A stretch of 18,530 bases of DNA from Spirochaetales bacterium (lineage in GTDB: Bacteria > Spirochaetota > Spirochaetia > DTKZ01): the NCBI GenBank assembly GCA_017998025.1, contig JAGODW010000001.1, positions 1-18,530 on the forward strand. Direction: 5' to 3'. Made by a program: the position numbers and the translations under genes. Every line of letters starts with the position of its first letter. Positions within the stretch are counted from its first letter, which is position 1. The notes beneath the pieces are model-generated. The model had not been told where the DNA came from, searched no databases, and saw nothing but the letters and a program-made list of their open reading frames with translations. Shown here piece by piece: positions 7,625-13,430 of the stretch.

Positions 7625-7643
7625 GGTTTTATATTATGAAACC
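7625..7643. promoter_or_regulatory. Putative KdgR/IclR-type operator in the kduI leader
   Basis: GGTTTTATATTATGAAACC is a 19-bp palindrome with one mismatched pair (the sixth), centred about 20 bases downstream of the predicted transcription start. The same pattern recurs at the promoter of the second iclR gene (9409-9427), matching at 13 of 19 positions. Its place just downstream of +1 fits repression by an IclR-family protein encoded in this cluster. Confidence 0.6.
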
Positions 7644-7671
7644 ATAAGGCAGTTTATAGGGCTGTTGGTAA

Positions 7672-7690
7672 TTATTCATCATATAAAATC
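7672..7690. promoter_or_regulatory. Possible second, degenerate operator in the kduI leader
   Basis: Read on either strand, this AT-rich stretch matches the reverse complement of the palindrome at 7625-7643 at 14 of 19 positions, and the centres are 47 bases apart. It could allow two dimers or a tetramer to bind. Because it is AT-rich, the match may be partly fortuitous. Confidence 0.3.
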
Positions 7691-7729
7691 AAGCATGAGG
7701 TACGATACCTATCAAAGGGAGGAATAGAA

Positions 7730-8578
7730 ATGGCGGAAACAAAAAATTTTGAGGTGCGGTACGGAATTCATCCAGAACATGGAAAGGCGCTGGATACCGA
7801 GGGACTGCGTAGAGAATTTCTAATCAGTGATCTGTTCAAAGCCGGAACTCTGAAGCTGGTCTATTCCCATACAGATAGGATTATTGTGGGAGGGGCAATC
7901 CCCGTTGAAGAAATGCGCCTGACTGCAGATAAGAAAATTATCGGAGCAGAGTATCTTCTGGAACGGCGAGAACTGGGAGTTTTAAATATAGGGAATCCGG
8001 GAGAGGTACTGGTAGATGGAACCGTGTATTCTCTCGATAGGCTTGACTCCCTCTATGTAGGAAAAGGGAGTAAAGATATCCGATTTCGGAGCAAGAATGG
8101 AAAGAATCCTGCGAAATTTTACTTTTTGAGCGGCATGGCTCATGTACAGCTTCCTACCCGAAGAGTTACGATTCAGGATGCGCGTAAAGTTCCCCTGGGT
8201 ACAATAGAAGAAAGCAACAAACGGACGATTAACCAGGTTTTGCATCCGGATGTGCTTCCTACCTGTAACCTCATGATGGGAATAACGCAATTAGAACCGG
8301 GTTGCGTTTGGAATACCATGCCTACGCACACCCATGAGCGAAGGATGGAGGTATATCTCTATCTAGATATGGAAAAAGATGCAGTGGTATTTCATTTGAT
8401 GGGCAGGCCTGGGGAAACCCGGCATCTGGTAGTTCGGAATGAAGAGGCGGTGATCTCGCCGAGCTGGTCGATCCATTCAGGAGTCGGCACCCGGAATTAC
8501 ACTTTCGTATGGGGAATGGTGGGAGAGAATCAGACCTTTAGCGATATGGATGATATACCAATGGAGGCTCTACGGTAG
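7730..8578 (+). CDS. kduI: 5-keto-4-deoxyuronate isomerase
   Basis: A cupin-fold, zinc-dependent isomerase that converts 5-keto-4-deoxyuronate (4-deoxy-L-threo-5-hexosulose uronate) to 3-deoxy-D-glycero-2,5-hexodiulosonate in pectin and related uronate degradation, in the cytosol. The 282-aa length is normal for KduI. The zinc ligands are visible as His200, His202 and Glu207 in PTHTHERRMEVYLY, with His249 in WSIHSG; they sit four residues later than in the E. coli enzyme as I recall it. NTMPTHTHERR is a KduI signature. AGGGAGGA gives a strong ribosome binding site, and kduD follows after 12 bases, so the two are co-transcribed. Expression is probably controlled by the palindrome in the leader. 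The assignment is very secure. Confidence 0.97.
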   Translation: MAETKNFEVRYGIHPEHGKALDTEGLRREFLISDLFKAGTLKLVYSHTDRIIVGGAIPVEEMRLTADKKIIGAEYLLERRELGVLNIGNPGEVLVDGTVYSLDRLDSLYVGKGSKDIRFRSKNGKNPAKFYFLSGMAHVQLPTRRVTIQDARKVPLGTIEESNKRTINQVLHPDVLPTCNLMMGITQLEPGCVWNTMPTHTHERRMEVYLYLDMEKDAVVFHLMGRPGETRHLVVRNEEAVISPSWSIHSGVGTRNYTFVWGMVGENQTFSDMDDIPMEALR

Positions 8579-8590
8579 GAGGAACCGATT

Positions 8591-9352
8591 ATGATACTGG
8601 ATGATTTTAAACTTAACGGTAAGGTTGCTATCGTAACCGGCTGCAATACCGGTCTGGGGCAGGGGATGGCTATCGGCCTTGCAGAAGCAGGAGCAGATAT
8701 TGCCGGTGTTGCCCGGAGAGATGCGGAGGAAACCCGCCAGGCGGTGGAAGCTCTGGGGAAGAAGTTCCACTTAATCAAGCTGGATCTCCAGGAGCCCGGA
8801 GTGCCTGAACGAATTACAAATGCTGCAATGGATGCCTTTGGTCGGATCGACATCCTGGTGAACAACGCGGGTACAATCCGAAGGGAGGAAGCTATTGCAT
8901 ATTCAGAAGAAGACTGGGATATAGTGATGAATACCAACCTCAAAGTGCTGTTCTTCCTTTCCCAGGCGGTGGCGAAACAGTTCCTGAAACAAGGAACCGG
9001 TGGAAAGATCATCAATATTGCCTCAATGCTTTCTTTTCAGGGAGGAATCCGGGTTGCAGCCTATACGGCTAGTAAGAGCGGTGTAATGGGACTTACCCGT
9101 CTTTTAGCCAATGAATGGGCGAAGTATGGCATCAATGTAAATGCCATCGCGCCAGGATACATGGAAACGAACAACACCTCTGCCTTACGGCAGGACAAAA
9201 ATCGAAATGCCGAGATCCTTGCCCGCATACCGGCTGGACGCTGGGGCATCCCCGCGGATCTAAAGGGTGCGGCTGTATTTCTCGCTTCAGCAGCCTCAAA
9301 TTATGTGCATGGGTATACCGTTGCAGTGGATGGAGGGTGGTTGGCCCGGTAA
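8591..9352 (+). CDS. kduD: 2-deoxy-D-gluconate 3-dehydrogenase / 2-dehydro-3-deoxygluconate 5-dehydrogenase
   Basis: A 253-aa classical SDR that interconverts 3-deoxy-D-glycero-2,5-hexodiulosonate, the KduI product, and 2-keto-3-deoxygluconate with NAD(H). Motifs: TGCNTGLG at 16-23 (cofactor), NNAG at 91-94, Ser145 in INIAS, and the YTASK motif giving Tyr158 and Lys162. The start and surroundings (FKLNGKVAIVTGCNTGLGQG, PAGRWGIPADLKGAAVFLA) and the ending (VDGGWLAR) are typical of KduD rather than generic SDRs. TAGGAGG lies before the ATG, and the gene is directly downstream of kduI. No clear terminator is seen before the next promoter; only a 5-bp CGGTA/TACCG pair flanks the gene end. Confidence 0.95.
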   Translation: MILDDFKLNGKVAIVTGCNTGLGQGMAIGLAEAGADIAGVARRDAEETRQAVEALGKKFHLIKLDLQEPGVPERITNAAMDAFGRIDILVNNAGTIRREEAIAYSEEDWDIVMNTNLKVLFFLSQAVAKQFLKQGTGGKIINIASMLSFQGGIRVAAYTASKSGVMGLTRLLANEWAKYGINVNAIAPGYMETNNTSALRQDKNRNAEILARIPAGRWGIPADLKGAAVFLASAASNYVHGYTVAVDGGWLAR

Positions 9353-9371
9353 GAACCTCTGAATCTACCGT

Positions 9372-9400
9372 TTGACAAAGTTTTTCAAGCTTCATATAAT
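9372..9400 (+). promoter_or_regulatory. Consensus promoter of iclR-kdgK-kdgA
   Basis: TTGACA at 9372-9377 and TATAAT at 9395-9400 are separated by 17 bases, a perfect match to the housekeeping consensus. The start is predicted near 9407, so the leader is only about 25 bases and lies entirely within the operator palindrome. Such a strong promoter needs tight control, consistent with repression. Confidence 0.85.
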
Positions 9401-9405
9401 AGAAT

Positions 9406-9430
9406 TATAGTTTTACAGCATGAGACTATA
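9406..9430. promoter_or_regulatory. Putative autoregulatory operator overlapping the iclR transcription start
   Basis: A 25-bp imperfect palindrome bounded by TATAGT and ACTATA. Its 19-bp core, AGTTTTACAGCATGAGACT (9409-9427), matches the kduI-leader palindrome at 13 of 19 positions. It covers bases +1 to +24 of the predicted transcript and ends one base before the ATG. This suggests the encoded IclR protein represses its own operon together with kduID. Confidence 0.65.
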
Positions 9431-9431
9431 A

Positions 9432-10253
9432 ATGAAGCAGAAAACAGATACGAGGGAAAATCCATCCAGACTCTCAGCAGTTCGTTCTGTGAGCCGAACG
9501 ATCGATATTCTGGAAGAACTGGCGAATAATCCCCGGGGGATCGGTCTAATTGAGTTGAGCCGAAATACGGGTCTTCACAAAAGCACCGTATTCCGGCTTT
9601 TGTCAGTACTATCAGAGCGGGGATATGTACAACGGTCTCAGGAAGGACAGGGATACACCCTGGGACTTCACCTCGTAGAATTGGCAAACTCGTATCTGAA
9701 CAGCCTGGATCTAAAGATCGAAGCGCGTCCCTGCATGTATGAACTTACCGAGAGCACCCGGCATACGGTGTTTCTTGCTCTCCGTCAACAGTTCGATGTG
9801 GTGTATATCGATAAAACAGAAACCTTTACCAGCCTCCGTAGGTATTCCATCATCGGTACCCGGGTTCCTATCCATTGTACTTCTTTAGGGAAAGCGCTTC
9901 TTTTAGACCATACGGATGAAGAACTCCGGGAACTGCTTAAGGAGTATTCCTTTATACAAAAGACTCCCCATACTATTACGGATCTCGAGTCGTTTATTAA
10001 AAATCTTCAAGCGGCTCGGGAACGGGGATATACGATTGACGACCGGGAACATGAATGGGCGGTGCGGTGTGTGGGTGCACCGATCCGGGATTATTCGGGA
10101 AAGATCATTGCCGCCATCAGTGTATCCGGCGTAGCCGACTCGTTCTCACCGGAAAAGATTCTTGAGTTTGGCGAAAAGATTCAGCAAACTGCCGCAGAAA
10201 TATCCCGGAGGATGGGATATTCCGGCGATATCTATAAACGGAAGGAGCTTTAG
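9432..10253 (+). CDS. IclR family regulator, probable KdgR-like repressor of the cluster
   Basis: A 273-aa IclR-type regulator. The winged helix-turn-helix spans about residues 17-80, with recognition helix LHKSTVFRLLSVL at 48-60. The effector-binding domain spans about 95-265 and contains HTVFLAL, CTSLGKALL and GAPIRDYSG. The polar N-terminus of about 14 residues precedes the usual SAVRSVSRTIDIL start. No good Shine-Dalgarno sequence is seen in the 25-base leader. It is the first gene of an operon with the KDG kinase (2 bases downstream) and KDPG aldolase. In proteobacteria the IclR member KdgR senses 2-keto-3-deoxygluconate, and the same effector is likely here by context. The shared palindromes suggest it controls kduID and itself. 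It is paralogous to the regulator at 5115. Confidence 0.92.
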   Translation: MKQKTDTRENPSRLSAVRSVSRTIDILEELANNPRGIGLIELSRNTGLHKSTVFRLLSVLSERGYVQRSQEGQGYTLGLHLVELANSYLNSLDLKIEARPCMYELTESTRHTVFLALRQQFDVVYIDKTETFTSLRRYSIIGTRVPIHCTSLGKALLLDHTDEELRELLKEYSFIQKTPHTITDLESFIKNLQAARERGYTIDDREHEWAVRCVGAPIRDYSGKIIAAISVSGVADSFSPEKILEFGEKIQQTAAEISRRMGYSGDIYKRKEL

Positions 10254-10255
10254 TC

Positions 10256-11356
10256 ATGGAAAAACTCGTAATAAAACCAAAGAATGCATGCCGCTGGGAT
10301 GCGGCTGCCCTGGGAGAGATTATGCTTCGTCTGGATCCAGGGGATGTTCGGATTAAAAACGCCCGCATGTTTCGGGTCTGGGAAGGGGGAGGCGAATATA
10401 ATGTGATACGAGGCCTGAAAAAGTGCTTTGGTATGGATACCACAGTGGTTACCTCTATTCCGGAGAATGATGTTGGGTATCTCCTGCAGGATTTTATAAT
10501 GCAGGGAGGGGTAGACCTCTCCCACGTAAAGTGGGTTCCCTTTGATGGAATCGGAAGAAACGTACGGGTCGGCTTGAACTTTACCGAGCGGGGCTTTGGA
10601 GTGCGGGGTGCCCTGGGAGTTTCGGATCGGGGTAACTCAGCCGCTTCCCAGATGAAGGTAGGAGATATCGATTGGAACCGGCTCTTCAAGGAAGAGGGAG
10701 TCCGCTGGTTTCACTGTGGAGGCATTTTTGCGGGTCTTTCTTCCACCACGCCTGATCTTGCAATCGAAGCGATGAAGGCTGCTAAGGCGAACGGGACTAT
10801 TACCAGCTATGATCTGAACTACCGGCCTTCCCTCTGGAAGGCAAATGGGGGGCAGAAGCGGGCGTTAGAGGTGAACCGGGAAATAGCCAAGTACGTAGAT
10901 GTGATGATCGGAAATGAAGAAGATTTCACCGCTGCCCTCGGTTTTGAAGTGGAAGGTCTCTCTAAGGATATCCGGGGAATCAACGTAGAAAACTTTAAGA
11001 AGATGATTGCAAAGGTAGTGAAGGAGTTCCCCAACTTTAAAGCAGTGGCTACCACCCTTCGCGAAGTCAAATCCGCTACGTTCAACGACTGGAGTGCGAT
11101 TCTGTACTATAACGGAAACTTCTATCAAGCCCGGGAGTACAAGGATCTGGAGATCTACGATCGGGTAGGAGGGGGAGACAGCTTTGCTTCGGGAGTAATC
11201 TATGGGTTCCTCACAGAAAAAGACCCGCAGCAGTGCGTAGAGTATGGTGCCGCTCATGGGGCTCTGGCTATGACCACGCCAGGGGATACTTCCATGGCTT
11301 CTGTGAAGGAAGTGGAAAAACTTGTGGCCGGGGCAAGTGCCCGGGTTGAACGATAA
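10256..11356 (+). CDS. kdgK: 2-keto-3-deoxygluconate kinase (PfkB family)
   Basis: A 366-aa sugar kinase of the PfkB/ribokinase family. Motifs: an N-terminal ALGEIMLRLDPGD at 18-30, a sugar-binding WEGGGEYNV at 42-50, YDLNYRPSLW at 185-194 as in KDG kinases, and the PfkB signature DRVGGGDSFASG at 302-313 with Asp308 as catalytic base. It should phosphorylate 2-keto-3-deoxygluconate with ATP to KDPG in the cytosol. It is somewhat longer than the usual 310-340 aa, partly through an insertion near 235-262. AAGGAG at 10242-10247 is well spaced before the ATG. It lies 2 bases after the IclR stop and 32 bases before the aldolase, so the three genes are one operon. PfkB membership is certain, and KDG specificity follows from motifs and context. 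Confidence 0.93.
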   Translation: MEKLVIKPKNACRWDAAALGEIMLRLDPGDVRIKNARMFRVWEGGGEYNVIRGLKKCFGMDTTVVTSIPENDVGYLLQDFIMQGGVDLSHVKWVPFDGIGRNVRVGLNFTERGFGVRGALGVSDRGNSAASQMKVGDIDWNRLFKEEGVRWFHCGGIFAGLSSTTPDLAIEAMKAAKANGTITSYDLNYRPSLWKANGGQKRALEVNREIAKYVDVMIGNEEDFTAALGFEVEGLSKDIRGINVENFKKMIAKVVKEFPNFKAVATTLREVKSATFNDWSAILYYNGNFYQAREYKDLEIYDRVGGGDSFASGVIYGFLTEKDPQQCVEYGAAHGALAMTTPGDTSMASVKEVEKLVAGASARVER

Positions 11357-11388
11357 TTCAAAAGGCAAATATAAGAAGGAGAACGAGT

Positions 11389-12348
11389 ATGTCTGATGTT
11401 ATTAACCAGATTGGAAACATCGGGGTAGTTCCGGTGATTAAAATTGATCATGCAAAGGATGCAGTACCTCTTGCAAAAGCCTTGCTGGCAGGGGATCTGC
11501 CGGTAGCGGAGGTTACCTTCCGTACCAGTGCAGCAGAAGAATCGATCCGTCAAATCTCTAAGGAAGTTCCCGGAATGCTGGTAGGAGCAGGGACGGTATT
11601 GACGGTAGAACAGGTAAAAAAGGCAACGGCTGCCGGAGCGAAATTCATCGTTTCCCCGGGATTTAATCCGAAAGTTGTGGAATACTGTGTGAAAGAGAAT
11701 ATCCCCATTACCCCTGGAATTAATAATCCATCGGGAATAGAGGCTGCCCTGGAGTATGGTTTAAAGGTGTTGAAGTTCTTCCCGGCGGAGAACTCGGGAG
11801 GCCTTCCGATGCTGAAGGCGATGGCAGCCCCGTACACAGAAGTTTCCTTTATCCCTACAGGAGGAATTAATCCGGCAAATATTACCTCGTATCTTTCCTG
11901 GAATAAAATTGTTGCAGTTGGAGGATCCTGGATGGTTCCCGGCGATGTAATATCGGCCGGAAAGTTCGATGAAATAACTCGTCTTGCTTCAGAGGCTGTT
12001 TCCCTCGTGCATGGGTTCGAGCTGCTTCATGTAGGGATGAATACCGAGAATGAGGGGGAAGCTAAGAAAGTGGCAGAGCTCCTCTCTAAGTTCTTTAAAC
12101 TCCCTCTTAAAGATGGGAACTCCTCTATATTTTCCGGGAAAGCTTTTGAGATCATGAAAAAGCAATATCTCGGTACCCACGGACATATTGGAATCGCGGC
12201 GAACAGTGTGGAACGGGCAGTAACCTATTTTGCCACGAAGGGAATCGGGATTAAGGCCGATACGGCAAAGGTGGAGGGTGGAGTTATGAAAGTAGTGTAC
12301 CTCGATGTGGAGATAGGAGGATTTGCTTTCCACATTTCACGGAAGTAG
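11389..12348 (+). CDS. eda: KDPG/KHG aldolase with fused C-terminal VOC-like domain
   Basis: A 319-aa protein with two parts. Residues 1 to about 205 are a class I KDPG aldolase that cleaves 2-keto-3-deoxy-6-phosphogluconate to pyruvate and glyceraldehyde-3-phosphate. The catalytic Glu41 is in AEVTFRT, the Schiff-base Lys129 in LKFFPAE, and the phosphate/carboxylate-binding PTGGINPAN and GGSWMVP segments follow. Residues from about 208 to 319 resemble a vicinal-oxygen-chelate (glyoxalase/bleomycin-resistance) domain of two beta-alpha-beta modules (LLHVGMNTEN, SSIFSGKAFEIMKK; then HGHIGIAANSVERAV, YLDVEIGGFAFHI). Similar long aldolases occur, to my knowledge, in some Firmicutes; the role of the extra domain is unclear. 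AAGGAG precedes the ATG. This is the last gene of the iclR-kdgK operon, followed by a strong terminator. Confidence 0.93.
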   Translation: MSDVINQIGNIGVVPVIKIDHAKDAVPLAKALLAGDLPVAEVTFRTSAAEESIRQISKEVPGMLVGAGTVLTVEQVKKATAAGAKFIVSPGFNPKVVEYCVKENIPITPGINNPSGIEAALEYGLKVLKFFPAENSGGLPMLKAMAAPYTEVSFIPTGGINPANITSYLSWNKIVAVGGSWMVPGDVISAGKFDEITRLASEAVSLVHGFELLHVGMNTENEGEAKKVAELLSKFFKLPLKDGNSSIFSGKAFEIMKKQYLGTHGHIGIAANSVERAVTYFATKGIGIKADTAKVEGGVMKVVYLDVEIGGFAFHISRK

Positions 12349-12369
12349 GCCTTTTCAAGGAAATAGATC

Positions 12370-12424
12370 AAAAAATCCGATCTGGGGAGCTGTATAGTAG
12401 CTCCCCAGTATCTCTTGATTTTTT
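12370..12424 (+). terminator. Strong intrinsic terminator after the KDPG aldolase gene
   Basis: A perfect 10-bp stem CTGGGGAGCT/AGCTCCCCAG (12382-12391 and 12399-12408) has a 7-base loop. An outer stem AAAAAATC/GATTTTTT (12370-12377 and 12417-12424) extends it, and the T run supplies the release signal. The outer A run means it could also terminate transcription from the opposite strand. It marks the end of the hexuronate cluster. Confidence 0.85.
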
Positions 12425-12443
12425 CTTTAAAACGCTATCTTAT
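12415..12443 (+). promoter_or_regulatory. Putative promoter of the AEC permease gene, placed for a leaderless start
   Basis: TTGATT at 12415-12420 and TCTTAT at 12438-12443 are separated by 17 bases, with 8 bases to the ATG at 12452. The -35 box lies in the downstream arm of the preceding terminator. The -10 box is only a 4 of 6 match. No Shine-Dalgarno sequence precedes the gene. Confidence 0.4.
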
Positions 12444-12451
12444 CACACTTC

Positions 12452-13405
12452 ATGCTGTACTTTTTAACGATCCTCAATAAGCTTCTGTTAGTTGTTATCC
12501 TCATGGGATCAGGGGTCCTTGCGAAACGGATGCATCTCGTTTCTGAACAGGGGGAAAAAGACATAAGCCGGATCATGGTGGACCTTGTATGGCCTGCCCT
12601 GATTTTTTCTTCTATCACCCGGACACTGAAAGCCCCGGATATCCTGAACAACCTTGCCCTTCCTTTCCTCTGCATTATTACACACCTTACCGGATGGGGC
12701 ATAGGGTTGGTAGTGGCCCGATTCGCAGGGTATGAAGGGGACAAGAAAAAAATCTTTCTCTTTCATACCACGATGAATAACTTCTTTATTATGGCTCTTC
12801 CCTTTGCCGAGTTCTTTTTCCCCGGTAAAGGTACAGCTCTTCTCGCAGTAGCCAACTTAGGCTCGATTCTACTGCTGTGGACCCTGGGTGCATCCACTGT
12901 AGCAGGTCCCATGAATCGGAAGGAACTGATCAGAAATATTTTTTCTCCAGGGATGATTGCTACCACAGTAGCCATTGTTTTCGTTCTGTCAGGATGGAAT
13001 GAGTATATCCCTCCCTTTATTTCTGAATCCGTTGCAGCACTGGGGCAACCTACTTTATTTATGGGTCTCTTTGTGGCAGGAACAAGGATCTATGAATTGG
13101 GGTTTCGTGCGCTAAGACTGGATGGATGGAACATCCTCTGCGGATCTATCCGGCTTCTGCTGGTACCTGCCCTGATGCTCCTCCTTTCACTTGTGCTCCG
13201 GCCCTTTCTGTCAGAAGAAACGCTCGCAATCTTTATGCTGGTAAGCATGACCCCGGGAAGCGTAAACTCCGTCACCATGGCTTTTAAGTACAATGTAGAT
13301 CCCCAGCATGCCGCTGAAGGAGTAGTGTTTACCCATGTATTTGGACTGCTTACGATGACTGGGTTTGTGCTGTTGATTGTACATGTGTTACTACGTTTAC
13401 CTTAA
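12452..13405 (+). CDS. AEC family (auxin efflux carrier-like) permease
   Basis: A 317-aa very hydrophobic protein with about ten predicted membrane segments in two five-helix halves (roughly residues 3-23, 38-56, 66-90, 102-122, 127-150 and 164-181, 196-216, 228-250, 257-279, 291-314). The two half-repeats carry the AEC pattern: DLVWPALIFSSI in the first half and SMTPGSVNSVTMAFKYNVD in the second. AEC proteins are secondary carriers for small carboxylates and related compounds in the inner membrane; the substrate here is unknown. The gene follows the hexuronate cluster but is cut off by the terminator, so a role in uronate export or import is not supported. The phosphorylase gene begins 25 bases after its stop, so a compound related to that enzyme is an alternative substrate. 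There is no Shine-Dalgarno sequence; a leaderless transcript is possible. Confidence 0.88.
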   Translation: MLYFLTILNKLLLVVILMGSGVLAKRMHLVSEQGEKDISRIMVDLVWPALIFSSITRTLKAPDILNNLALPFLCIITHLTGWGIGLVVARFAGYEGDKKKIFLFHTTMNNFFIMALPFAEFFFPGKGTALLAVANLGSILLLWTLGASTVAGPMNRKELIRNIFSPGMIATTVAIVFVLSGWNEYIPPFISESVAALGQPTLFMGLFVAGTRIYELGFRALRLDGWNILCGSIRLLLVPALMLLLSLVLRPFLSEETLAIFMLVSMTPGSVNSVTMAFKYNVDPQHAAEGVVFTHVFGLLTMTGFVLLIVHVLLRLP

Positions 13406-13424
13406 GAGCATTTCCCGGTAAACT
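13396..13424 (+). promoter_or_regulatory. Possible promoter of the phosphorylase gene, placed for a leaderless start
   Basis: TTTACC at 13396-13401 and TAAACT at 13419-13424 are separated by 17 bases, and exactly 6 bases precede the ATG at 13431. Each box matches consensus at 4 of 6 positions, so it is weak. No Shine-Dalgarno sequence is present before this gene. Confidence 0.35.
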
Positions 13425-13430
13425 TTTTCC

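Noticed and set aside
10117..10689. Antisense open frame of 190 codons
   Set aside because: It lies opposite the strongly supported IclR and KDG kinase genes, has Arg/Ser/Pro-rich low-complexity composition and no ribosome binding site; a coding shadow.
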